From contig OZ244956.1 in NCBI GenBank assembly GCA_965222505.1, forward strand, positions 5,022,001-5,086,000: a DNA stretch of 64,000 bases, given 5' to 3'. Position numbers and translations under genes: made by a program. Below are positions 1-9,115 of this stretch, piece by piece. Numbering within the stretch: position 1 is the stretch's first letter; each line of letters opens with the position of its first letter. The DNA is from G965222505 sp965222505. GTDB lineage: Bacteria > Bacteroidota > Rhodothermia > Rhodothermales > DATKEJ01. The notes beneath the pieces were generated by a model, which saw only the letters and a list, made by a program, of their open reading frames with translations, searched no databases and was not told the DNA's origin.

Positions 1-1
1 G

Positions 2-340
2 CTGGAAGAGGCCTGGGAAGCCGGTGAAACGCTGCAAGGATGGCAATTGGACGATGCAGCCCGAGATTATATTGAAGATGCCGGGTACGGAGAATTTTTC
101 ACACACCGGACGGGGCACAGTATGGGGCCAAGCCCCACACCCCATGCACTGGGGGCAAACCTCGATAACCTCGAAACCCACGATACCCGCGAAATCATCC
201 CCGGTATCGGGTTTTCGGTAGAACCTGGGGTGTATCTCCCGGAGTTCGGCATACGCTCTGAAATCGATATGTACATCGACCCTGAGAAAGGCCCCCTGGT
301 AACAACCGCCATACAGCGCGAGATCATCCGCATCCACTAA
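2..340 (+). CDS. M24-family Xaa-Pro aminopeptidase, C-terminal part (5' truncated by window)
   Basis: The reading frame is open from base 2, so only the last 112 residues are seen. They hold the C-terminal half of the pita-bread fold of peptidase family M24: the His of HRTGHSMG, the Glu of SVEPGVY and the Glu of RSEID are the usual metal ligands. The family removes N-terminal residues before proline, or cleaves X-Pro dipeptides, with two metal ions in the cytoplasm. The response regulator follows 23 bases downstream on the same strand. The true start lies outside the window, so aminopeptidase P and prolidase cannot be told apart. Confidence 0.88.
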   Translation: MEEAWEAGETLQGWQLDDAARDYIEDAGYGEFFTHRTGHSMGPSPTPHALGANLDNLETHDTREIIPGIGFSVEPGVYLPEFGIRSEIDMYIDPEKGPLVTTAIQREIIRIH

Positions 341-363
341 CGCAACCCTCTTGCTAAATCTCT

Positions 364-1050
364 ATGCCCTACAAAATCTTGCTGGTAGATGATGAGCCTG
401 ACCTGCTCGCTATGGTCCAATACAACCTGGCGCGTGAAGGCTTCGAGGTCATTCATGCACGGGATGGCGTAGAAGCGTTGGCACAGGCCGAAGCGGAGGG
501 GCCGGACCTGATCGTACTCGACCTCATGATGCCTCGGATGGACGGCATGGAGACGTGCCGTCACCTCCGCAGCAAACCACGCTTTAAGCATCTGCCCATC
601 CTCATGCTGACCGCAAGGGGAGAAGAATCCTATCAGATACAGGGGTTGGACCTGGGGGCGGACGATTATGTGCAAAAACCCATTTCTCCCCGTGTATTGC
701 TCAGCCGCATCCGGGCGCTGCTTCGGCGTACCGAGGCCAACGAGGAGGAAAGGGATGTACTCCGTGTGCATGACCTCGCCATTGACCGGGGCCGATTTGT
801 GGTATTCAAAGGAGAGGAGGAGGAAGAACGGCTTCGGTTACCCCGCAAAGAATTTGAAATCCTGTATCTCCTCGCTACCCGCCCCGGAAAGGTGGCCTCC
901 CGGCAGGAAATCCTGGATACCATCTGGGGAGCCGATGTATACGTCACCCCGCGTACAGTCGATGTACACGTCCGAAAAATCCGTGACAAGATCGGGGAAA
1001 GCTACATCGAAACCGTCACCGGTGTTGGCTATCGGCTGAAGGAGGAATGA
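364..1050 (+). CDS. OmpR/PhoB-family two-component response regulator
   Basis: This 228-residue protein has a receiver domain (about 1-120) and a winged-helix DNA-binding domain (about 130-226). In the receiver D9/D10, the phosphoacceptor D53 (in IVLDLMMP), T83 and K105 are all present. The winged helix has the conserved end TVTGVGYRL. It should be phosphorylated by a sensor histidine kinase and then bind promoters, but no kinase gene is in the window, so its signal is unknown. It is convergent with the next gene, with only three bases between the stop codons. Confidence 0.93.
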   Translation: MPYKILLVDDEPDLLAMVQYNLAREGFEVIHARDGVEALAQAEAEGPDLIVLDLMMPRMDGMETCRHLRSKPRFKHLPILMLTARGEESYQIQGLDLGADDYVQKPISPRVLLSRIRALLRRTEANEEERDVLRVHDLAIDRGRFVVFKGEEEEERLRLPRKEFEILYLLATRPGKVASRQEILDTIWGADVYVTPRTVDVHVRKIRDKIGESYIETVTGVGYRLKEE

Positions 1051-1053
1051 GTC

Positions 1054-1485
1054 CTAGGCTAACGGGCTGCCGTGATGCGAGGGATCTTCCAGGGCATAGG
1101 CCTCGCGCTCAAAGGGGTTATCCCGGTAGGGATCCTGACCCCGTGCCCAGGCCCAAAGACCAGCCAGAAAATACGCAGGAAGGAAAAAAGGGCCCCACTT
1201 TTCATATTGCCGGACGTGTACATGCTCGTGGGAGCGGCATCGGTCCAGGGCCTCCGGGGTGCGCCCAATGATTACATGCCCCAGGGTAATGGCTTCGGCA
1301 CCGCCCTTTAATAAAGTTCCGTGGCGGAGGAGCCATGCCGGGGCACCTCCATATATCTCCAGGGTCCCCCGTACCCGTCGGACGCCACCGCCGCTACATA
1401 GGGCAAGCCCCATACACAACATCCCAAGCAAGGAATTGGGCAATACCCATCCATAAACCAGAAACCGGATCATTATCGGGATCAT
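1054..1485 (-). CDS. small membrane-associated protein with HEHVH motif, function unknown
   Basis: This protein of 143 residues starts with a hydrophobic N-terminus (about residues 5-31) that could be a membrane anchor or signal. A second hydrophobic stretch, GPFFLPAYFLAGLWAW, follows a HEHVHVRQYEKW motif that resembles a metal-binding site. The end (DNPFEREAYALED) is typical of a conserved hypothetical family seen in Bacteroidota and other phyla. I recognise the family but not a function. It starts 6 bases after the stop of 1492-2175 and is probably co-transcribed with it. A start at 1473 is also possible. Confidence 0.75.
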   Translation of the reverse strand: MIPIMIRFLVYGWVLPNSLLGMLCMGLALCSGGGVRRVRGTLEIYGGAPAWLLRHGTLLKGGAEAITLGHVIIGRTPEALDRCRSHEHVHVRQYEKWGPFFLPAYFLAGLWAWARGQDPYRDNPFEREAYALEDPSHHGSPLA

Positions 1486-1491
1486 GGGGCG

Positions 1492-2175
1492 TTACCAGCG
1501 GAGGGCTACATGGGCCAGCGGTCTGGTTTGGTCGGTGGGCGAAGGTCGCACCGATACAGCTACATCAAGGGACCGATTGTGACTCCGGGCGGATAGTGCA
1601 GCCGTCAGGCCAGCCAGCAGTCGATTGGCAACCAGGGTGGCCGTAAACAGGGAGACCCTGCGGCCCATGGTTTCCGCATCATCACGCAGGGAACGGTACC
1701 GGAGCCGGTCGGCTTCCGAGGCCCAGGTCCATTGAAAAGCCGGGTCTTCCGTCTGTTCCAGTTGATCCCAGTTTCGGGTACGGAGCAAGGCGGCCCGGAA
1801 TTCTTCCGTCGAATGGTACGTGCCGAGGTTCAGGAAAAAGGCCCGGCTCTTCCCCGTCACATCGGCCCCGGCTTGGGTGGTGGCCCAGGTCTCATAGTTC
1901 TGGATCAAGTCGGATTCCCGCCATTGTGCGCCAATAAGGCTCAAGGCCCAGGTCACATCGGTAGCCGCAAAAAACTTGGCGGACCGGCTCCAGCCCTGGT
2001 GGACGTACCGATGCCCCAGGCCGGGCCAGAGTAAACTCAGGGCAAAGGCTTTGCCGCCAGACCGCCGGACCTGCTCCTGCTGCGCCCTATCATCCAACAC
2101 CTGTGCATGCACCTCAGCGTAGCATAGCACGCCGCACAATACCATCATCAACCATTGACCTCTGAGCATCGACAA
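1492..2175 (-). CDS. exported protein of unknown function (DUF5683-like)
   Basis: This 227-residue protein has a clear signal peptide (about 1-24, ending VHAQ). The stretch KAFALSLLWPGLGHRY followed by a helical segment resembles the DUF5683 type of Bacteroidota envelope proteins, which have short hydrophobic helices around a PGLG motif. The C-terminal third is polar and has no motif I recognise. It is the first gene of a two-gene minus-strand unit and diverges from the TonB receptor at 2430. Confidence 0.7.
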   Translation of the reverse strand: MSMLRGQWLMMVLCGVLCYAEVHAQVLDDRAQQEQVRRSGGKAFALSLLWPGLGHRYVHQGWSRSAKFFAATDVTWALSLIGAQWRESDLIQNYETWATTQAGADVTGKSRAFFLNLGTYHSTEEFRAALLRTRNWDQLEQTEDPAFQWTWASEADRLRYRSLRDDAETMGRRVSLFTATLVANRLLAGLTAALSARSHNRSLDVAVSVRPSPTDQTRPLAHVALRW

Positions 2176-2206
2176 TTAAAAAGTCATGTTATGCCGTCTT
2201 GGCCCA

Positions 2207-2221
2207 TTCGACATGGTCGAA
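2207..2221. other. 15-base perfect palindrome in divergent intergenic region
   Basis: TTCGAC-ATG-GTCGAA is a perfect 6+3+6 inverted repeat about 30 bases upstream of the minus-strand gene at 2175. It lies in the region that must hold the promoters of both divergent genes. It could be an operator, but a repeat of this length can occur by chance. Confidence 0.3.
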
Positions 2222-2429
2222 ATGCACAAGATCAACGACAAGCGGCGTAACATCAGTTAAAAATTTGAACAACCCCGAGCCAACGCGTAAACAGTCTGTG
2301 AAGTTGCAACAAAAGAACTGAATGACCATTTACAAGCACCTGAATTTATAACGCGGCCTTCATTTGGGCAGGTCCCGGAATGCCATTCTCCGGGGCAGGG
2401 CAGGCAAACCCAATCCTACATTCTCGATC

Positions 2430-4505
2430 ATGTATCGGCTCATCATGTTCATAGGTGCTTTGTTTATTGCATCTACAACCTATGCCCAAAATCCGTCCGG
2501 CGTTGATTCATTGTTCTCTGGTGCCGATACCTTATACTATAGCCAGGATGGCCTGTCGCTGGTCTCCAGCGTAGACACCACGCAAATCTACAACCTGGGC
2601 GAAATTTCCGTTGGAGGGGAAGCGCGTCAGTTGGCAACGGCGACCGTCCAGAACATTGCGCTGGCCGGGATCGAACAGCAGGATGCCGTATCTATGGCCG
2701 ATGTGGTCCGTTTGGTACCGGCAGCCCATGTGCAGACCAATTCCCGTGGCGAAACCTTGCTCTATCTCCGCAATGCGGGGGAACGGCAGGTGGCGCTTTT
2801 TTTTGATGGGGCTTTGCTAAATGTGCCGTGGGATAACCGGGTAGACCTGAGCCTGATCCCGATGCAGGCCGTGGGCAGCATGACCGTCGCGAAAGGGGGC
2901 GCTTCCGTATTGTACGGTGCCAATGTGCTCGGAGGAGCAGTCAATCTGGTACCGCGTAGCCTCGAACAACCCGGTCAGTTTACCGAGGCTGTGGCACAGG
3001 TGGGAGTGCACGGACGACAGCAAGGCCTCTTTTCCCATGTGGGGCACAGGGGCAAGATGCGGTACCTAGGGGCCATGGGGTATTCGGATCAGGACGCCAT
3101 CGCACTGCCGGGGGAAGCCAATTTGTTGTTTAACCAGATCGGCTCCTCGCAACGTACCAATACGGATGCGCGGTTGTTTAATGTACTGATTCGAGGAGCG
3201 TATGCCTTGCGCTCGCAGGTTCAAATGGCGGTTTCCCTGCTGCATATTGAGGGCGCAAAAGGCATTGCCCCGGAAGGGCATAAAAACCCCGATGTGTCTA
3301 GCGTCCGGTTTTGGCGGTACCCCGACTGGCGGAATACCATGCTCATTCTGAACAGCCGGTTCCAATGGGGGGAGACGTACAAGACGACGGTGCGGGGTTC
3401 GGTATGGGGAGGGCGGTTTGCCCAGACCATCGAACAGTACGGCTCGGTCGCGTACGAAACCCTGAAAGACCTACAGGAAGATACCGATCACACATTCGGC
3501 ACGCGGTGGACGTTGCACCGTCCCATTGGCCGGGGTAACCTGCGCATGGCCGTGAACGCGCTGACTTCGGAGCATCAGCAAGTGGATACCCGGATCGTAT
3601 CCAGAGATCGGCTTGACTTGACCTATCGGCAGCACTTGTACAGCCTGGGGGCCGAATACCAACACACCCTCACCGACCGACTACGCTGGATCGCCGGGCT
3701 GACAGCCGACGGCATCGCAACACCCAATACCGGAGACAAACCGGCGCGGGACCCCCAATTCGATTACAGTTTCATCACGGGAGGCCATTACCTGGCCGGG
3801 GATCACACCGAGATTCGGATGTCTGTAGCCCGCAAGACACGATTTCCTACCCTGCGTGAGTTGTTTGGAGAAGCCCTCGGGCGGTTCAAACTCAACCCCG
3901 ATCTCAAACCAGAAAGCTCACTCCTCACCGAAATTGGGGTGGTGGTACAGGGGACGGCCTTTTCAGGGGAAGTGATCGGCTTTGCGCAACGCACAACCGA
4001 TACCATCGACCAGCAAAATATTTTGGAAGATGGGAACCAGCTTCGCCAGAGGATTAACCTGGTGGGCAGTCGGGTCTGGGGCGTAGAAATGATCGGCGTA
4101 GCCCGTCCGGTGCGGAGCCTGAAGCTGGAAGGGCACCTGACCCTATCCCATGTGCGTGCCTATGAGAAAGCCACGGACAGCTATGCGGGGTACGTTTCAG
4201 AAAAACCGGCGGTGCTGGGGCGGGCAATGCTGGTGTATCATTTCCCTTATGCCTTTACCGGGAGAGCTGAAGTGGTATACACCGGCAAAGCCTTTTCCCT
4301 GAATGAAGAAGATGTGTTCAAAGTGCTGGACCCAGCCACGGTCGTAAACCTGCGGTTGGGCTACAACTGGCTGAGCCCGGCATCTACATTTGCCCTGGAA
4401 AGTTTCATCCGTTTGAACAACTTCACCGATGCCGTTCAAACGCCACAACTGGGGTTGCCAGCCGCCGGCAGACACCTCCAGGGCGGAGTAAAAGTCTCGT
4501 TTTGA
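2430..4505 (+). CDS. TonB-dependent outer-membrane receptor
   Basis: ATG at 2430 is chosen because it gives a clean signal peptide (MYRLIMFIGALFIASTTYAQ), leaving 691 residues; an upstream in-frame start at 2364 would put 22 unrelated residues before it. The plug domain follows (IQNIAL-like segment, LRNAGERQVALFFDGALLN, GGASVLYGANVLGGAVNLV) and then a 22-strand barrel that ends in Phe. It lacks the N-terminal carboxypeptidase-like domain of SusC proteins, so it fits a siderophore, cobalamin or metal type of receptor. The neighbours give no clue to the substrate. Confidence 0.92.
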   Translation: MYRLIMFIGALFIASTTYAQNPSGVDSLFSGADTLYYSQDGLSLVSSVDTTQIYNLGEISVGGEARQLATATVQNIALAGIEQQDAVSMADVVRLVPAAHVQTNSRGETLLYLRNAGERQVALFFDGALLNVPWDNRVDLSLIPMQAVGSMTVAKGGASVLYGANVLGGAVNLVPRSLEQPGQFTEAVAQVGVHGRQQGLFSHVGHRGKMRYLGAMGYSDQDAIALPGEANLLFNQIGSSQRTNTDARLFNVLIRGAYALRSQVQMAVSLLHIEGAKGIAPEGHKNPDVSSVRFWRYPDWRNTMLILNSRFQWGETYKTTVRGSVWGGRFAQTIEQYGSVAYETLKDLQEDTDHTFGTRWTLHRPIGRGNLRMAVNALTSEHQQVDTRIVSRDRLDLTYRQHLYSLGAEYQHTLTDRLRWIAGLTADGIATPNTGDKPARDPQFDYSFITGGHYLAGDHTEIRMSVARKTRFPTLRELFGEALGRFKLNPDLKPESSLLTEIGVVVQGTAFSGEVIGFAQRTTDTIDQQNILEDGNQLRQRINLVGSRVWGVEMIGVARPVRSLKLEGHLTLSHVRAYEKATDSYAGYVSEKPAVLGRAMLVYHFPYAFTGRAEVVYTGKAFSLNEEDVFKVLDPATVVNLRLGYNWLSPASTFALESFIRLNNFTDAVQTPQLGLPAAGRHLQGGVKVSF

Positions 4506-4664
4506 ATTACGATTGATACATTGATATATATATTTGTATAGATAATAAATGAATATTAAAGCCTAAGTTGAAAATGAAGTGTGGAGGGAGATACAGAAGA
4601 ATGAAAAGTATTGCTTGAAGGAGATGATTTCCTTACCTTGCAAGTCTGTAAAAAAATGAGGCCA

Positions 4665-4672
4665 TAAATTTG
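4665..4672 (+). promoter_or_regulatory. possible -7 element of the ribosomal superoperon promoter
   Basis: TAAATTTG matches the TAnnTTTG -7 box of Bacteroidota housekeeping promoters and lies 38 bases before the rpsL start. The nearest upstream TTG (4638-4640) is 24 bases away instead of the usual 19-21, so the -33 element is weak. A second TAnnTTTG (TATATTTG) is at 4529-4536. Confidence 0.4.
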
Positions 4673-4709
4673 CCTCGCTTTACTGTTGACACACCAATAT
4701 ACAGCCAAC

Positions 4710-5084
4710 GTGCCTACGATTCAGCAATTGGTGCGCAAAGGGCGCAAAGCCAAAGTGAAAAAGACCAAGGCTCCGGCCTTGACTGCCTGCCCACAACGCC
4801 GTGGGGTATGCACTCGAGTGTATACCACAACGCCGAAGAAGCCGAACTCAGCCCTCCGCAAGGTGGCCCGGGTGCGTCTCACGAATAGCGTTGAGGTCAC
4901 GGCGTATATCCCCGGTGAGGGGCACAACCTGCAAGAACACTCCATTGTGTTGGTTCGCGGGGGTCGTGTCAAGGACTTGCCTGGGGTGAAGTATCACATT
5001 GTACGGGGTGCGCTCGATACCGCCGGGGTCGAAGACCGTCGGCAGAGCCGTTCCAAGTACGGCGCCAAGCGCCCCAAGAAGTAA
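4710..5084 (+). CDS. rpsL: 30S ribosomal protein S12
   Basis: This decoding-site protein has 124 residues. The start is the GTG at 4710, because the family begins (M/V)PTIQQLVRKGR; the in-frame ATG at 4686 would add eight unrelated residues. TPKKPNSALRK and RGGRVKDLPGV, where streptomycin-resistance changes occur, are of the wild-type form. It is the first gene of the run of translation genes, 57 bases before rpsG. Confidence 0.97.
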   Translation: MPTIQQLVRKGRKAKVKKTKAPALTACPQRRGVCTRVYTTTPKKPNSALRKVARVRLTNSVEVTAYIPGEGHNLQEHSIVLVRGGRVKDLPGVKYHIVRGALDTAGVEDRRQSRSKYGAKRPKK

Positions 5085-5141
5085 CCGAAATCTTAACCCG
5101 GCCGGGCTTGCCCGGCACACTAAGCTGCTGTTCGGTGCTCT

Positions 5142-5609
5142 ATGCGTAGAAGACAAGCAGAAAAGAGAATCACGCCGCCCGATCCGGTGTACAGCGATAC
5201 ACTCGTCGCGCGTTTTATTAATTCCATTATGCTCCACGGCAAAAAGACCGTGGCCCAGCGTGTGGTTTACGGCGCCTTCGATGCCATCGAAGAGCGTACC
5301 GGAGACCGCGGTATCGACGTCTTCCACAAGGCCGTGGAAAATGTTGCGCCGCTCGTCGAGGTTCGAAGCCGTCGCGTTGGTGGGGCCACCTACCAGGTAC
5401 CCATGGAAGTCCGCGCCGACCGGCGTATCTCGCTCGCGTTCCGCTGGATCATCCAGTATGCCCGCTCCCGTTCCGATAAAAGCATGACCAACCGCCTTGC
5501 CGGTGAGTTGATCAGTGCCGCGAAAGGTGAAGGCGGAGCCGTGCGGAAAAAAGACGATACACACCGGATGGCGGAAGCGAATAAGGCCTTTGCCCACTTC
5601 CGCATCTAA
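5142..5609 (+). CDS. rpsG: 30S ribosomal protein S7
   Basis: This is the primary 16S rRNA-binding protein of the 30S head, 155 residues, the usual bacterial length. It begins MRRRQAEKR and contains the conserved GGATYQVPMEVR and RLAGELISAAKGEGGAVRKK segments. In the str operon S7 is commonly the autoregulator. It sits between rpsL and fusA, as in most bacteria. Confidence 0.97.
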   Translation: MRRRQAEKRITPPDPVYSDTLVARFINSIMLHGKKTVAQRVVYGAFDAIEERTGDRGIDVFHKAVENVAPLVEVRSRRVGGATYQVPMEVRADRRISLAFRWIIQYARSRSDKSMTNRLAGELISAAKGEGGAVRKKDDTHRMAEANKAFAHFRI

Positions 5610-5671
5610 GGGGCCATTGATCATCAACGGCATCCTCACGCTGAACAAACCGGCTCTGACTATAAATAGCC

Positions 5672-7771
5672 ATGGCTAACAACGGAAATAACTTTCCGCT
5701 CGATAAAACGCGCAATATTGGCATTATGGCCCATATTGACGCAGGGAAGACGACCACGACCGAAAGGATCCTCTTCTATACCGGCCGCATTCACCGGGTA
5801 GGTGAGGTGCACGAAGGCGGGGCGACGATGGACTGGATGGAGCAGGAAAAAGAACGGGGCATTACCATTACAAGTGCTGCCACGACCTGCGCCTGGAAAG
5901 ACTATCGCATCAATATTATTGATACCCCCGGCCACGTAGACTTCACCGTAGAAGTAGAACGCTCCTTGCGCGTGCTTGACGGGGCCGTTGCCCTGTTCTG
6001 CGCCGTCGGGGGTGTGGAGCCGCAATCGGAGACGGTCTGGCGACAAGCCAACAAGTACGGGGTCCCCCGTATGGCCTTCGTCAACAAAATGGACCGCACT
6101 GGGGCCGACTTCGAAGGGGCCGTGCAGATGATGAAAGATCGGCTCAAGGCCAACGCCGTGCCGGTTCAGTTTCCGATTGGGAGCGGCAGCTTGTTCCGGG
6201 GGGTCATTGACCTCATCGAGAACAAAGCCATCATCTGGCATGATGAAACCCAAGGCAACACCTGGGACGAAATCGAAGTGCCGGACGACCTCAAAAAGGA
6301 GGCCCGCCACTGGCGGATCAACCTCCTGGAAGCCGTCGCCGAACTCGACGATACCCTCCTGATGAAATACCTCGAAGGCGAGGAAATCACAGGAGACGAG
6401 ATCAAAGCCGTCGTGCGGGAAGCCACCCTGAACATGCTCATTACGCCTGTGTTCTGTGGCTCGGCCTTTAAAAACAAAGGGGTACAGCGGGTGCTGGACG
6501 GCGTGCTGGACTATTTGCCCAGCCCGCTCGATGTGCCGGCCATTGAGGGCGTCGAACCGCGTACGGACAACGCCCTCACGCGTGAACCCGATCCCAATGC
6601 ACCCTTTAGTGCCATCGCGTTCAAGATAATGACCGACCCCTACGTCGGTAAACTGACCTTCTTCCGAGTCTACAGCGGTACGCTGAAGAAAGGGTCACAG
6701 GTCTTGAATCCCGCCAAAGGCAAGAAAGAGCGCGTGGGACGGTTGCTGTTTATGCATGCCAACTCCCGCGAAGACGTTGAAGTCATGCGCGCCGGAGATA
6801 TCGGCGCTGCCGTGGGCCTCAAGGACGTCCACACGGGCGATACCCTTTGTGACCCGGCCAAGCCCGTCGTGCTGGAGCAAATGGACTTCCCGGAGCCGGT
6901 TATCCGCATTGCCGTCGAGCCTAAAACCAAGGCCGATAGCGACAAGCTCGGTAAGGCCCTGATGAAACTCTCGGAAGAAGATCCCACCTTCAAGGTCTCG
7001 ACCAACCACGAAACCGGGCAGACCATCATCGCCGGTATGGGCGAGTTGCATCTGGAAATCATCGTGGACCGGCTCAAGCGCGAGTTTAAGGTGGAAGCCA
7101 ATGTGGGCAAACCCCAAGTGGCCTACCGCGAAGCCATCACCGATTCTTTCGACAACCGCTACACCCACAAAAAACAAAGTGGAGGCCGGGGCCAGTTCGC
7201 CGAAGTCTGGATCGAATTTGGTCCGAATGAAACGGGCGTCGGCTTTGAGTTCATCAACGAAATCAAAGGCGGTAGCATCCCAACCGAATACATTCCATCC
7301 GTCGAGAAGGGGATTCGCTCCGCATTGGACCAGGGGCCGCTGGCCGGTTACCCGATCGAAGGGGTACGCGCCCGGCTCTACGACGGCAAAACCCACAACG
7401 TGGACTCCGACCAACTCTCCTTTGAGATTGCCGGTCGGATGGCCTTCCGTGAAGCAGCCCGGCGCTCGAAGCCGGTCATTATGGAGCCCATCATGTCCGT
7501 CGAAGTGATTACACCGGAAGAGTATATGGGCGATGTCATTGGCGACTTGAACAGCCGCCGGGGCCGCATCGAAGGCATGAATCAACGCGTCGATGCGCAG
7601 GTCATCAAAGCCGCAGTACCCCTCGCCGAAATGTTCGGGTATTCAACCGACCTGCGTTCGATCACGCAAGGCCGGGCCATCTACTCCATGCAATTTGACC
7701 ATTACGAGGTTGCACCCAAATCCGTGTCTGAGGAAATCGTCTCCTCGTCCGGTACCGTAGCCTTGGTATAA
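5672..7771 (+). CDS. fusA: translation elongation factor G
   Basis: EF-G is the GTPase that drives translocation. At 699 residues it is full length. The GTPase motifs are AHIDAGKTTTT (P-loop, about residues 20-30), RGITI, DTPGHVDF and NKMD. Domains II to V follow in the usual order, with GGRGQFAEVWIEF in domain IV. It begins 62 bases after rpsG and is followed 60 bases later by tuf. Nothing suggests the EF-G2 paralogue. Confidence 0.97.
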   Translation: MANNGNNFPLDKTRNIGIMAHIDAGKTTTTERILFYTGRIHRVGEVHEGGATMDWMEQEKERGITITSAATTCAWKDYRINIIDTPGHVDFTVEVERSLRVLDGAVALFCAVGGVEPQSETVWRQANKYGVPRMAFVNKMDRTGADFEGAVQMMKDRLKANAVPVQFPIGSGSLFRGVIDLIENKAIIWHDETQGNTWDEIEVPDDLKKEARHWRINLLEAVAELDDTLLMKYLEGEEITGDEIKAVVREATLNMLITPVFCGSAFKNKGVQRVLDGVLDYLPSPLDVPAIEGVEPRTDNALTREPDPNAPFSAIAFKIMTDPYVGKLTFFRVYSGTLKKGSQVLNPAKGKKERVGRLLFMHANSREDVEVMRAGDIGAAVGLKDVHTGDTLCDPAKPVVLEQMDFPEPVIRIAVEPKTKADSDKLGKALMKLSEEDPTFKVSTNHETGQTIIAGMGELHLEIIVDRLKREFKVEANVGKPQVAYREAITDSFDNRYTHKKQSGGRGQFAEVWIEFGPNETGVGFEFINEIKGGSIPTEYIPSVEKGIRSALDQGPLAGYPIEGVRARLYDGKTHNVDSDQLSFEIAGRMAFREAARRSKPVIMEPIMSVEVITPEEYMGDVIGDLNSRRGRIEGMNQRVDAQVIKAAVPLAEMFGYSTDLRSITQGRAIYSMQFDHYEVAPKSVSEEIVSSSGTVALV

Positions 7772-7831
7772 CTTATACAAATACAGTGCTCTGCGAGGTG
7801 CATCCCGCAGGTCTAAACATAACGCACCATC

Positions 7832-9022
7832 ATGGCAAAAGAGAAATTTGAACGCACAAAGCCGCACGTCAACGTCGGCACGATCGGCCACGTTGACCAC
7901 GGCAAGACCACACTGACGGCGGCCATCACTTCGGTGCTGGCCAAGCGCTCGGGTTCGGGCGACGTCCGCACCTTCGACTCAATCGACAACGCACCCGAAG
8001 AACGCGAACGCGGTATCACCATCGCCACGGCACACGTCGAGTACGAGACCGACAAGCGCCACTACGCCCACGTCGACTGCCCCGGCCACGCCGACTATGT
8101 CAAGAACATGGTCACCGGCGCTGCCCAGATGGACGGCGCTATCCTCGTCGTGGCCGCTACCGACGGCCCGATGCCGCAAACGCGCGAGCACATCCTGCTG
8201 GCCCGCCAGGTGGGGGTGCCCTACCTCGTCGTGTTCATGAACAAAGTCGACCTCGTCGATGATGAAGAACTGCTGGAGCTCGTCGAGATGGAAGTGCGTG
8301 AACTGCTTGAGCAGTACGAATTTCCCGGTGACGACATTCCGGTCATTCAAGGCTCGGCCCTGGGAGCGCTCAACGGCGAATCGGCCTGGGAAGAGAAAGT
8401 CATTGAGTTGATGGATGCCGTTGACTCCTACATTCCGACCCCTGAGCGCGATGTGGAGAAGCCGTTTCTGATGCCGATTGAAGACGTGTTCTCCATCACG
8501 GGTCGGGGTACGGTCGTCACCGGCCGTATCGAGCGTGGCTTGGTCAAGGTGGGCGAGTCGGTAGACATCATTGGGATGCAGGAGGAGAAGATATCGACGA
8601 CGTGTACGGGTGTAGAGATGTTCCGCAAGCTGTTGGATCAAGGTCAGGCCGGCGACAATGTGGGTTTGCTGGTTCGAGGCGTGGACAAGAAAGCCGTAGA
8701 GCGTGGCATGGTGGTCATCAAGCCGGGCAGTGTGACGCCGCACAAGGAGTTTGAGTGTGAGGTCTACGTCTTGTCGAAGGAAGAGGGTGGTCGTCACACG
8801 CCGTTTTTCAAGGGGTATCGGCCACAGTTTTACTTCCGTACGACGGACGTGACGGGCGATATCGAGTTGCCCTCGGGTGTAGAGATGGTGATGCCTGGGG
8901 ACAACACGCAGTTCAAGGTGAAGTTGATCGTTCCGGTAGCGATGGAGCAGGGGCTTCGTTTTGCCATCCGAGAGGGTGGTCGGACGGTGGGTGCCGGTGT
9001 GGTAGCCAAGATCCTCGACTAA
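7832..9022 (+). CDS. tuf: translation elongation factor Tu
   Basis: EF-Tu delivers aminoacyl-tRNA to the ribosome. The 396-residue protein has GHVDHGKTT (residues 19-27), RGITIATAHVEY, DCPGHADY and NKVD, then the two beta-barrel domains. It lies between fusA and rpsJ, joining the str and S10 operons. Codon choice changes within the gene: before about 8540 Leu is mostly CTC/CTG and Glu is mixed GAA/GAG, while after it TTG, GAG, ACG and AAG dominate. This may reflect recombination with a second tuf copy outside the window. Confidence 0.97.
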   Translation: MAKEKFERTKPHVNVGTIGHVDHGKTTLTAAITSVLAKRSGSGDVRTFDSIDNAPEERERGITIATAHVEYETDKRHYAHVDCPGHADYVKNMVTGAAQMDGAILVVAATDGPMPQTREHILLARQVGVPYLVVFMNKVDLVDDEELLELVEMEVRELLEQYEFPGDDIPVIQGSALGALNGESAWEEKVIELMDAVDSYIPTPERDVEKPFLMPIEDVFSITGRGTVVTGRIERGLVKVGESVDIIGMQEEKISTTCTGVEMFRKLLDQGQAGDNVGLLVRGVDKKAVERGMVVIKPGSVTPHKEFECEVYVLSKEEGGRHTPFFKGYRPQFYFRTTDVTGDIELPSGVEMVMPGDNTQFKVKLIVPVAMEQGLRFAIREGGRTVGAGVVAKILD

Positions 9023-9029
9023 GAAAAGG

Positions 9030-9110
9030 GTTCTACGTTCTACGTGCGACGTTCTACGTTAATTCGACCGGACGTCCACGTAGAACATAGAACATAGAAC
9101 GTAGAACGTA
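9030..9110. repeat. heptamer inverted repeat (unit GTTCTAC), between tuf and rpsJ
   Basis: The left arm (9030-9057) is four 7-base units, GTTCTAC, GTTCTAC, GTGCGAC, GTTCTAC. The right arm (9080-9107) is four units in reverse orientation, GTAGAAC, ATAGAAC, ATAGAAC, GTAGAAC. The arms pair over about 28 bases with few mismatches, several of them G-U in RNA, around a 22-base loop. It fills the gap and ends 5 bases before the rpsJ ATG. Confidence 0.9.
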
Positions 9111-9115
9111 AAATC

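Noticed and set aside
4529..4536. Second TAnnTTTG box (TATATTTG) upstream of rpsL
   Set aside because: It lies in AT-rich sequence with no TTG at the right distance and is farther from the gene than the box at 4665.
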